DNA of 64,000 nt from QHVT01 sp036399015 (GTDB lineage: Bacteria > Acidobacteriota > Thermoanaerobaculia > Gp7-AA8): assembly GCA_036399015.1 (NCBI GenBank), contig DASWNW010000080.1, positions 1 through 64,000 on the forward strand, given 5' to 3'. The notes under the pieces were generated by a model, which was not told the origin of the DNA, searched no databases, and saw only the letters and a list, made by a program, of their open reading frames with translations. This document shows positions 53,543 through 61,383 of the stretch, piece after piece. Both the position numbers and the translations under genes were made by a program. How positions within the stretch are numbered: the stretch's first letter is position 1; each line of letters begins with the position of its first letter.

Positions 53543-54252
53543 AACTTGAATCCTGCCGCGGTCGCGTCGTTGTAGAACATCTTCACCGTGTCGAGCGAGA
53601 GCTCGTCGAGCGGCTTGCCGATCATCGGCAGCTTCTTCAGCAGGTCGGGCGTGACGGTGATGATGTGGCAGCCGCACTCGTCGGCCTGCACGATGTTCAG
53701 CACCTCGCGCGGGCTGGCCCAGAGCAGCTCCGCCTTCGGCTTTGACGCGCAGATCGAGACCGCCTCGGTCATCAGCGGCACCGGGTCGACGCCGGTATCG
53801 GCGATGCGGCCGGCGAAGACGGAGACGATGGCGGGCGTGTTCGGGTCGAGCGCGTCGACCACCTCGCGCACCTGCTGGAGCGTGAGGATGGCGGTGATGT
53901 TCAGCTTCACGCCGGCGGCGGAAAGGCGCCCGATGAGCGGGATCGCCGACTCCCCTTTCGTGTTGGTGATCGGAATCTTCACGTACACCGGCTCGCCCCA
54001 GGTGGCGATCAGCTTCGCCTGGCGCTCCATCTCGTCGAACTCGTCGGCGAAGACCTCGAAGGAGATCGGCATGTCGCCGGTGGAGGCGAGCGCCTCCTTC
54101 GCGAACGCGGCGTAGTCGGTGATGCCGACCTTCCGCATCAGCGTCGGGTTGGTGGTGAAGCCTTTGACGATGCCGGCGTCGCGTGCGGCAACCATCTCGC
54201 GCACGTCCGCGCCATCGGCATAAATCGCGATTCGAAACTTCGGGATAGTCAT
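53539..54252 (-). CDS. Transaldolase / fructose-6-phosphate aldolase family protein
   Basis: 237 residues, short TalC/FSA-like barrel. The Schiff-base Lys92 is in VYVKIPIT. KGFTTNPTLM and GVKLNITAILTLQQV fit the family. A transaldolase makes or consumes sedoheptulose 7-phosphate, the substrate of GmhA, so its position as second gene of the heptose operon suggests a dedicated precursor supply. An F6P aldolase function cannot be excluded. Confidence 0.85.
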   Translation of the reverse strand: MTIPKFRIAIYADGADVREMVAARDAGIVKGFTTNPTLMRKVGITDYAAFAKEALASTGDMPISFEVFADEFDEMERQAKLIATWGEPVYVKIPITNTKGESAIPLIGRLSAAGVKLNITAILTLQQVREVVDALDPNTPAIVSVFAGRIADTGVDPVPLMTEAVSICASKPKAELLWASPREVLNIVQADECGCHIITVTPDLLKKLPMIGKPLDELSLDTVKMFYNDATAAGFKL

Positions 54253-55778
54253 GGATTCCCTTTCACTGCCTTTGAGTCGGGCGCGGATTTTAGCAGCCGC
54301 AACTCCCACACGTCGTAGAACAGGGTTTTCCGTATCTGGCCGGTATCGATCAGCCTCTGCATGCACTCCTGTGCGCCGGGAAGCCGCGCCCGCCGCGGAT
54401 CGTGCGTGAAGCGAACGGTCGTGTTGGGGTCGCACACCGGAAAGTCCTCGGGCGGCGGGAGATAGCGCCGCCCGCGCGCCGTCTTCCGCAGCTCGCGCGC
54501 CGCGGCCGTCATCTGGCCGATCGAGAACCAGTAGTAGTGCGCGCTGCGCACCGTCACCGGATTCCGCGCCGACTCCACCCAGATCGTCTCCCCCGGCTTC
54601 ACCCGCTCGACGATGTACTTCTGCGAGACCCAATACGGTGCCTTGTCCCCTCGGACCGGGATCACCGCCGCCACGTGCGCGGCGGCCATGACGAAGCCGG
54701 CCAGGGTGACCGCGAGGACGACGGCCCGTGTCAGCTCCTCGCTCACTCTCGTCCGCGCCAGAAGGATCGCTAACGAAGAGGGGATGGTGGCGAGGATCGC
54801 CGCGGCGGCCACGCTCCACATCACATAGTAGTGCGCCCAGATCGCCGGCCAGGGGTAGACGAAGCGGAGCTCGAGAAACCCCGCGAGCAGCAGGATCAGC
54901 GGCAGCGCGCGCCAGACGGTCCGTTCGAACCGGAGCGACGCGAGCAGCAGCAGCGCCGCTGGAAGCACGAACCAGGGCGCCAGCGCGTCGGGGACGTAGA
55001 GGAACGGTACGCCACCCTGGAAGTAGGTGTTGATCGCCCACTCGGTCCCGACGGCGGAGGCCAGCGCCACGTTCGTTTCGAAGTTGAAGAACCACCACAT
55101 GTCCAGCGGCACGATCAGCGACATCCCGGCGAGGGCGAGCAGGAGCGTGGCGGCACCGGCGGCGGTTCCGGCGATCCGCCGGTCGCTCCGCACCAGCCAG
55201 ACCAGTCCGATCGCGAGCGACGCCAGCGGCCACTTCGGCTGCCAGAGGCAGGAGATCGCCGTCAGCCCGACGCCGACGCCGCCGATGGCTCCGCGCCAGC
55301 GGAGCGCGACCAGGGCTCCGACGAAGAAGAAGGCGATGGCGAACGGCTCCGATCGCGCCTCGAGGAAGGTGCGCAGCCAGAGCGTGCCGGTGGCGATCGT
55401 GAGCGCGACCCCCATCGCCGCCACCTCCGGGCCGATGCGCCAGAGGAGTGCCGCCAGCGCGGCGAGCGCGATCGTGCCGAGGAGCCCGCACAGCCATCGC
55501 GCCCGCACGAAATACGGCTTGGCGTCGAGCCGCTCCCCTTCCGGCGCGATCAGCTCCAGCGTCTTGAAGAAGAAGGGCGAGTGGTGCTCGAAGAACGTCT
55601 CGTACAACCGGCCACCGTTGGCCATCAGCCAGCCGGCGTGGAGATATTCGTTCTCGTCCATGTGCGGCTGGCGTTCGGCGCGGACAATGACGCCGTAGAC
55701 CTGGATCACCAGCGTCGCGGCCAGCAGCACGATCGAGAGCGCGAGGGCCGGACGGCCCCGGAGGGGAAGTGAGGTCAT
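54249..55778 (-). CDS. Polytopic GT-C-like glycosyltransferase, first gene of the heptose operon
   Basis: 509 residues with about twelve helices and a ~130-residue soluble C terminus. Loop 1 is MDENEYLHAGWL...GGRLYETFFEHHSPFFF, a third version of the EHH-S/T-P motif. ATG 55778 is used rather than the TTG one codon before. A TAGAAT box lies 25 bases upstream within a segment that is nearly identical ahead of the sulfatase gene at 61330. Its stop overlaps the transaldolase ATG. Confidence 0.75.
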   Translation of the reverse strand: MTSLPLRGRPALALSIVLLAATLVIQVYGVIVRAERQPHMDENEYLHAGWLMANGGRLYETFFEHHSPFFFKTLELIAPEGERLDAKPYFVRARWLCGLLGTIALAALAALLWRIGPEVAAMGVALTIATGTLWLRTFLEARSEPFAIAFFFVGALVALRWRGAIGGVGVGLTAISCLWQPKWPLASLAIGLVWLVRSDRRIAGTAAGAATLLLALAGMSLIVPLDMWWFFNFETNVALASAVGTEWAINTYFQGGVPFLYVPDALAPWFVLPAALLLLASLRFERTVWRALPLILLLAGFLELRFVYPWPAIWAHYYVMWSVAAAAILATIPSSLAILLARTRVSEELTRAVVLAVTLAGFVMAAAHVAAVIPVRGDKAPYWVSQKYIVERVKPGETIWVESARNPVTVRSAHYYWFSIGQMTAAARELRKTARGRRYLPPPEDFPVCDPNTTVRFTHDPRRARLPGAQECMQRLIDTGQIRKTLFYDVWELRLLKSAPDSKAVKGNP

Positions 55779-55802
55779 CAATGCGCGCGCTCGGCGGTCG
55801 GG

Positions 55803-55809
55803 TATTCTA
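55803..55809. promoter_or_regulatory. Overlapping divergent -10 boxes (TATTCTA within GGGTATTCTACCC)
   Basis: TATTCT (55803-55808) reads toward the plus gene at 55829 with 20 bases between. TAGAAT (55809-55804) reads toward the minus gene at 55778 with 25 bases between. The palindromic GGGTA/TACCC surround suggests a shared control site. Confidence 0.45.
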
Positions 55810-55828
55810 CCCGCGCGTTGCGGACCGC

Positions 55829-57775
55829 ATGATCGGCATTCTCCTCGTCATCTGCGCCATCCCACTTGCCGGTCTCACACTCTCGCGCCGGCTGTGGCGC
55901 GCGGAGGAAAACGAGCGCGCGGAGCAGGCTTTCTCCGCGATCGTCCTCGGTACCGCGGCGTGGCTGGCGGTCACCTGGGTCCTCGCGCTGGCGGGATTCC
56001 TCACGCGTGGCACCGTCACCGTCATGGCGGCCGCCTTCGTCCTCGCGGCGCTGCCGTCACTACGAGCGGTTCGCCCGCTCGTGACGTGGCGGATCGCGCT
56101 CCTGGGAGCGCCGGTCGCCACCTGGCTCGCATACGTCTCCTGGCGCGCTCCCTGGATCCCTCCGGCCAACCACGACGCCCTCGCGTATCACTTCACGAAG
56201 GCGGTGCTCCTCGCGCGCAACCACGGGTTCGCCCGGTTCGCCGCTCCTGATGGGCGCATCAGCGACCTGCCGTCGAATTATGAGCTGCTGCTGGCGCAGG
56301 TGCTCCTCGGCACCCACTCGGACGCCGTCAGCGAATGGATCTCCGTCGCCTGCTTCGTCGCGCTACTCGTCGCGACTGCCGCCCTCGTGCAGCGCTGGTG
56401 GACCTCGGCCGCGCCGGCCGCGGAGGCGGTCATCGCCGTCGCATCCGCACCGGTGGCGCTCCTCGCGAGCGGCGCCGACAAGAACGATCTGCTGACGACC
56501 GTCTTCTGCGTCGGCGCGCTGCTGTGGGGGGCGCGGTGGGCGGTGACGGGAGGACGCGCTCCGATCGTCCTCACCGCGATCTCGACCGCCATCGCCATCG
56601 GCACGAAGCCGACCGCCGGAGTGATCGTCGTCGGCATCGCCGTGCCGCTGCTCCTGCGCGCAATCCGCATCCGGCCGTCTCTCCGCGACGTCGCGCTGAC
56701 CGCCGCCCTCGGCCTGACGTGCTTCACCCTGCTCGGCGGCGCCGCGTATATGGCGAACGCCATCGATACCGGCTCACCGACCGGCGGCAGCATTTCCGGC
56801 GACGAAGCCTCCAACGGCGCGCAGACCGGCTACGGCGACTACGCGAACCTTCTCCGCGTGCCGTACCTCATCCTGACCGCGCCCTTCTCCCGCTCAACGA
56901 ATCATGTGTGGGTGCCGTGGCGCGGCGAGTACTGGTTCTGGCCCCGGTACGAGCTCTTCTCATCCCACTTCGGCGCACACTTCACATTGGTCTTCCTCGG
57001 ATTGCCGCTGGCGCTGCTCGCGCGACTGGCCCCGGAACGACGCCGCGAACGGCTCCTCGCCGCGCTGGCGACGCTGATCGCGGTGGCCGTCTTCCTGCCG
57101 CTGCAGATGCGGCCGCTCGGCTTCTTCAACGCCTTCCCCCGCTACCTGCTCTTCCTCGTCCCCGTCGTCTGCGCGCTCGTCCTCCCGGCAGCACTGGCGT
57201 TCGCCAGACGTGCCTCCGTTGCCATTACGGCCGCGCTACTCGTCTTCTTCGTACTCCATGCGGTCGAATACGGCGCGCGCGACCGCTTTGCGCCGTTCTC
57301 GTATGCTCGCGCGGCGGCGAGCACCGGCGGGACCCGCACGATCTTCTTTCGGCCGCAGCGCGCCGGCAGTGCGGTCGATCGCGTGGCCGGGCAGCAGGAC
57401 ACGATCGCCTTCCTCGGCGGCTTCGATGCCTGGACCTATCCCGCCTACGGCCCCGAGCTTTCCCGCAACGTCCTCTTTCTTCCCCTCGGCGCAACCGCCG
57501 CCGACATCCCGCCGCAGGCGCGCTGGGTCGTCATCGACCGCGGCTGGCGCATCATCTGGGGCGACCCCAGGTTCGAGCACATGGGGCAGTTCGACCGGAT
57601 GACCTCCCGCGGACGGCCCGGTCCCGACGACCTCCGCCTCTTCCAGTCGCTCCGGCGCGACTGCCGCTTCGCCCTCATCTACAACGACCGCCGCCTCAAC
57701 CAGGCACTGTTCTTCCGCGTCCCTCCCGGCCGGAGGGTGCGCGGCCAGCCGCCCGGGTGCGCTCCGGCGTCCTGA
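55829..57775 (+). CDS. Large polytopic GT-C-like membrane protein
   Basis: 648 residues. About twelve helices up to residue ~470 and a soluble tail. The likely catalytic loop is WIPPANHDALAYHFTKAVLLARNHG with an Asp in place of the Asp-Glu pair, and YELLLAQVL follows. It does not carry the EHHTP motif, so it belongs to another GT-C or O-antigen-polymerase-like branch. The start at 55829 gives a hydrophobic N terminus (MIGILLVICAIPLAG). Divergent from the heptose operon. Confidence 0.65.
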   Translation: MIGILLVICAIPLAGLTLSRRLWRAEENERAEQAFSAIVLGTAAWLAVTWVLALAGFLTRGTVTVMAAAFVLAALPSLRAVRPLVTWRIALLGAPVATWLAYVSWRAPWIPPANHDALAYHFTKAVLLARNHGFARFAAPDGRISDLPSNYELLLAQVLLGTHSDAVSEWISVACFVALLVATAALVQRWWTSAAPAAEAVIAVASAPVALLASGADKNDLLTTVFCVGALLWGARWAVTGGRAPIVLTAISTAIAIGTKPTAGVIVVGIAVPLLLRAIRIRPSLRDVALTAALGLTCFTLLGGAAYMANAIDTGSPTGGSISGDEASNGAQTGYGDYANLLRVPYLILTAPFSRSTNHVWVPWRGEYWFWPRYELFSSHFGAHFTLVFLGLPLALLARLAPERRRERLLAALATLIAVAVFLPLQMRPLGFFNAFPRYLLFLVPVVCALVLPAALAFARRASVAITAALLVFFVLHAVEYGARDRFAPFSYARAAASTGGTRTIFFRPQRAGSAVDRVAGQQDTIAFLGGFDAWTYPAYGPELSRNVLFLPLGATAADIPPQARWVVIDRGWRIIWGDPRFEHMGQFDRMTSRGRPGPDDLRLFQSLRRDCRFALIYNDRRLNQALFFRVPPGRRVRGQPPGCAPAS

Positions 57776-57801
57776 ACGGCGGTGTCCGGTCCGCGTCACG
57801 C

Positions 57802-57807
57802 GATAAT
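57802..57807 (+). promoter_or_regulatory. GATAAT candidate -10, 8 bases before the ATG at 57816
   Basis: Five of six matches to TATAAT but lacking the first T. The position matches the leaderless pattern elsewhere. Confidence 0.3.
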
Positions 57808-57815
57808 GGCGGGCG

Positions 57816-58961
57816 ATGATCGAGGTCAGCGTCGTGATGCCCTGCCTCAATGAGGCGGAGACGCTCGCCGTCTGCATCGATAAGGCGATGCGGTTCCTGC
57901 AGACGCACGCCGTGGAGGGGGAGGTCGTCATCGCCGACAACGGCAGCACCGACGGCTCGCAGCAGATCGCCCGCGACCGCGGCGCACATGTCATCGACGT
58001 CCCGTCGCGCGGCTACGGCAACGCGCTGCGTGCCGGCATCAGTGAGGCTCGCGGCAAGTACGTCGTCATGGGCGACTCCGACGACAGCTACGACTTCTCG
58101 GCACTGATGCCCTTCCTCGAAAAGCTCCGCGCCGGCTACCACCTCGTCATGGGCAATCGCTTCCGCGGCGGCATCGCACCCGGTGCCATGCCCCCGCTCC
58201 ACCGCTACCTCGGCAATCCCGTCCTGAGCGGGATCGGCAAGCTCTTCTTCCGCACCGACATCGGTGACTTCCACTGCGGCCTGCGGGGCTTCGAGCGTGA
58301 CGCCATCCTCCGGCTCGACCTGCAGACCACCGGGATGGAGTTCGCCAGCGAGATGGTCGTCAAGTCGGCCCTCCTCGGCCTCAGGGTGACGGAGGTCCCG
58401 ACGACCCTCTCCCCCGACGGCAGGAGCCGCCGGCCGCACCTCCGCAGTTGGCGCGACGGCTGGCGGCACCTCCGCTTCATGCTGCTCTACAGCCCTCGGT
58501 GGCTCTTCCTCTACCCCGGCCTCCTGCTGATCGCGGTCGGCTTCCTCGCCGGCGCCTGGCTCGTTCCCGCCAGCCGCACCGTCTTCGGCGTGACGTTCGA
58601 CGTGCACACGCTCCTCTACGCCGCCGTCGCCGTGCTGATCGGTTTCCAGGCAGTGTTCTTCGCCATCTCCACGAAGGCGTTTGCCGTTTCCGCCGGACTG
58701 ATCCCCGCCGACCGCCGGGTCGAACGGCTGTTCCGCATCGCCACCCTGGAAGTCGGTATTGCGGCGGGCGTGCTGCTGGTCCTGATCGGCATCGGAGGGA
58801 CGCTCTTCGCCGTCTACTCCTGGAGCCGCGTCTCCTTCGGGCCGCTCGTCCCCACGCGCACGCTGCGCATCACCATCCCCTCCATCGTGGCAATGGCCCT
58901 CGGGTGCCAGACGGTTCTCTCCGCGTTTTTCCTGAACGCGCTGGGGCTGGGGCGTAAGTGA
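57816..58961 (+). CDS. GT2 family glycosyltransferase with C-terminal membrane domain
   Basis: 381 residues. GT-A domain in the first ~230 residues with VVMPCLNEAETL, IADNGSTDGS and the nucleotide/metal motif GDSDDSYDF, then about four helices. The architecture is that of polyprenyl-phosphate glucosyl/mannosyltransferases that act at the inner membrane face. The stop overlaps the GTG of the methyltransferase, so the two are co-translated. Confidence 0.82.
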   Translation: MIEVSVVMPCLNEAETLAVCIDKAMRFLQTHAVEGEVVIADNGSTDGSQQIARDRGAHVIDVPSRGYGNALRAGISEARGKYVVMGDSDDSYDFSALMPFLEKLRAGYHLVMGNRFRGGIAPGAMPPLHRYLGNPVLSGIGKLFFRTDIGDFHCGLRGFERDAILRLDLQTTGMEFASEMVVKSALLGLRVTEVPTTLSPDGRSRRPHLRSWRDGWRHLRFMLLYSPRWLFLYPGLLLIAVGFLAGAWLVPASRTVFGVTFDVHTLLYAAVAVLIGFQAVFFAISTKAFAVSAGLIPADRRVERLFRIATLEVGIAAGVLLVLIGIGGTLFAVYSWSRVSFGPLVPTRTLRITIPSIVAMALGCQTVLSAFFLNALGLGRK

Positions 58962-59563
58962 AGGTCGTCGACCGCTACCACGACAGATTCGTCTTCGGCC
59001 GCCGCGTCTCAGTGTTGAGCCGCCACTTCGCCGAAGTGCTGCCGAAGAACGCGACCGTGCTCGATGTCGGCAGCGGTGACGGGCAGATGGCGATCGCCAT
59101 CATGCGCCAGCGTCCCGACCTGCGCATCGAAGGGGTGGACGTGCTCGTCCGGCCCGCCACCGCCATTCCGGTGCGGCGGTTCGACGGGACCGCGCTCCCG
59201 TTCGGCGACGCCTCCTACGACGCGGTCATGCTCTGTGACGTCATCCATCACATCGTCGATCCGATGCCGCTGCTGCGCGAGGTGCGGCGCGTCGCGGCAT
59301 CTGCCGTGGCGATCAAAGACCATTACAGCGAGTCCCGCCTCGATTTCGCGACGCTCCGCTTCATGGACTGGGTCGGGAACGCGAAGCACGGCGTTGCGCT
59401 CCCCTACAACTACTGGTCGCGCCGCCAATGGACCGCCGCCTTTGATACCCTCGGCCTGTCGGTCGCGGAGACGCGCGAGCGCCTCGGGATCTACACGCCG
59501 CCGCTCGAGCTGGTTTTCGGCCGAGGACTGCATTTCGTGACGCGGCTGTCAGTGCTGCGGTGA
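58958..59563 (+). CDS. Class I SAM-dependent methyltransferase
   Basis: 201 residues. SAM motif VLDVGSGDGQMA near 34-45, then LCDVIHHIVDPMPLLREVRRV, characteristic of the UbiE/COQ5-like methyltransferase fold. It lacks membrane segments. Coupled to the GT2 gene by a GTGA overlap, it probably modifies the lipid or glycan made by it. The 3' end overlaps the convergent sulfatase gene by 15 bases. Confidence 0.78.
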   Translation: MKVVDRYHDRFVFGRRVSVLSRHFAEVLPKNATVLDVGSGDGQMAIAIMRQRPDLRIEGVDVLVRPATAIPVRRFDGTALPFGDASYDAVMLCDVIHHIVDPMPLLREVRRVAASAVAIKDHYSESRLDFATLRFMDWVGNAKHGVALPYNYWSRRQWTAAFDTLGLSVAETRERLGIYTPPLELVFGRGLHFVTRLSVLR

Positions 59564-61330
59564 AGCTGGCGCACCGACCGGATAGCCGTTCGCCCGCAGG
59601 TGCGCCACGAGGAGCGCCTGCAACTCGCCGTCCGTCACCGGCTCCGCGCAGGGAGCGGTATGGCCGGCGATCCTGCCCGACTTGAACCGCCTCGTCTCGA
59701 AACCCAGCTTCCCCCACCGGTCGCAGACCACCACTCCGGCACTGGTGACGCCGTAGAACGGAGGATCCGCGTTGCGGACGCCGCTCATCCCCGGTCCCAG
59801 CACGTCCTTCGATCCGATCTCCACCAGGCTGTAGATCGGCCGCCGCGGATCGAGCTCCTGCTGCAGCGGCCGTCCCGACATCCAGCGCGCCTGCGGAATC
59901 CCGAGATGGGCGAGGATCGTGGGAGCGACGTCGGCGAGCTGCACGTTCGCCTTCACCCGCCGTGGTGCCGTTCCGCCGGGCGGCACGAGCACGAGCGGGA
60001 GGCGCTCCAGCGTCTTCCACCCGCGGGAGTGGTCGGAGTAGACGACGATCAGCGTTCGCTCGAGCTGCCCGATCGAACGCAGCAGCGCGAGCAGGCGTCC
60101 GATGTGGCCGTCCACCTCCTGCAACTTCCGGTCATAACTCCCGTCGCAGCAGTGCGTGTCCAGCAGATGGACGTGCAGGAACCACGGCTCGCGCCGCGAC
60201 TGCAGGAACTGCTTCGCCAGCCGGAGCCGCCGCTCGTCTTCGAAGAAAGGAGAGCGCTCGCCGTGGCCCGTCAGGAAGCGGAACTCGTCTTCCATCGGGC
60301 GGACGAACGTCAGGTGCAGGACACGGCCGACCACCCGCTCCGCCAGCTCCCGCTGGTATCGCACCAGCCGCTCCCGCGCCTCGGAACGGTAGGGCTGCAA
60401 CGTTTCCTCCGGGTCGGTCCGGCCGTTGATCTGCTCGAACGCCCCCGCCATGTTCCAGTCGTACGCGTCGGCGTAGTACCGCATCCCCACCTGCGCCGTC
60501 GCGTAGCCGGCCGCGCGGAGGATCCCCGGCAGATGCTCGACCGACTCCTTCCCGCTCAGGAACGCCGGCGGAAAGAGGATGTTCGTCTCCGTCGGCAGCT
60601 TTCCGGAGAGGAGGGTGATCAGCGACCCGTACGTCGGTCCCGCGTTCGAGAAGGCGTTCTCGTACAGGACGCCGCGCGCCGCGAGCGCCTCCAGCGTCGG
60701 TGTCGTCTTTCGTTGATATCCGTACGCGGAGCTGTGCGCCGCCGTCGCCCCGTCGATGCCGACGAGGAGGATGTTCGGACGCCGTGCCGCGGCCACCGTC
60801 ACTCCGGATGGCTCCGCGAGACGTTCCTGCCCGTGCCGCACGGCCACCGCATACGCCGCCACCGAGGCGGCGACGACGACCGCCGCCGGCACCGCGGAGT
60901 ACACCACCGCGCGCGGCCTCGCCAGCGCCAGCGCCTCGCCGCGCAGCAGCCACACCGCGAGCAGCAGCACCAGCGCGAGGCAGACCGCGTTGCCCGTTCC
61001 CGACGCGTCGCTGATCCCGAAGCCGGTCAGTGTCCTCGCGAAGTTGTCCACGGCGACGACGTACAGCACGGCGGCGATCGACGCCGGCAGCAGTGCGGCC
61101 AGCCAGTACGCCTTCGCCTCCCGCCGCATTGTGTCGGCTCCCGCCAGCAGCGCCTGCGCCGGCAGCAGGATCGCGAGCAGCGGGAGCGGCGCCGCGCAGA
61201 GCAGCAGCAGGCGCACCGGCACCGTTGCCGCGGAGACCACCGAGGGCTTCGTGGCGTGAAACAGCCACTCCAGCGCCGCATGCGCGTACAGCCACAGCGT
61301 CGCGCGAGAGATCGAACGGAGAATGAGCAT
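59549..61330 (-). CDS. Membrane-anchored sulfatase / phosphoethanolamine- or LTA-synthase-like phosphotransferase (paralogue 1)
   Basis: 593 residues. Four to five N-terminal helices (to ~175), then an alkaline-phosphatase-fold ectodomain: metal Asp in LLVGIDGA, candidate nucleophile Thr/Ser in GPTYGSLITLLSGKLP, DTHCC, and YSDHSRGW with the distal Asp-His pair. The C-terminal ~100 residues include PIYSLVEIG. No Cys-x-Pro-x-Arg formylglycine motif is present, so a phospho- or headgroup transferase is more likely than a true sulfatase. ATG 61330 is clear. Confidence 0.75.
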   Translation of the reverse strand: MLILRSISRATLWLYAHAALEWLFHATKPSVVSAATVPVRLLLLCAAPLPLLAILLPAQALLAGADTMRREAKAYWLAALLPASIAAVLYVVAVDNFARTLTGFGISDASGTGNAVCLALVLLLAVWLLRGEALALARPRAVVYSAVPAAVVVAASVAAYAVAVRHGQERLAEPSGVTVAAARRPNILLVGIDGATAAHSSAYGYQRKTTPTLEALAARGVLYENAFSNAGPTYGSLITLLSGKLPTETNILFPPAFLSGKESVEHLPGILRAAGYATAQVGMRYYADAYDWNMAGAFEQINGRTDPEETLQPYRSEARERLVRYQRELAERVVGRVLHLTFVRPMEDEFRFLTGHGERSPFFEDERRLRLAKQFLQSRREPWFLHVHLLDTHCCDGSYDRKLQEVDGHIGRLLALLRSIGQLERTLIVVYSDHSRGWKTLERLPLVLVPPGGTAPRRVKANVQLADVAPTILAHLGIPQARWMSGRPLQQELDPRRPIYSLVEIGSKDVLGPGMSGVRNADPPFYGVTSAGVVVCDRWGKLGFETRRFKSGRIAGHTAPCAEPVTDGELQALLVAHLRANGYPVGAPASPQH

Positions 61331-61356
61331 CGGACGCGTGCGCTCGGCGGCCGGGT

Positions 61357-61362
61357 ATTCTA
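61357..61362 (-). promoter_or_regulatory. TAGAAT -10 box of the sulfatase-family gene 1
   Basis: The TAGAATACCCGRCCGCCGAG stretch and further bases to the start are nearly the same as upstream of the GT-C gene at 55778. Twenty-six bases separate it from ATG 61330. Confidence 0.45.
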
Positions 61363-61383
61363 CGCGCGCGTCGTGCATGGACG

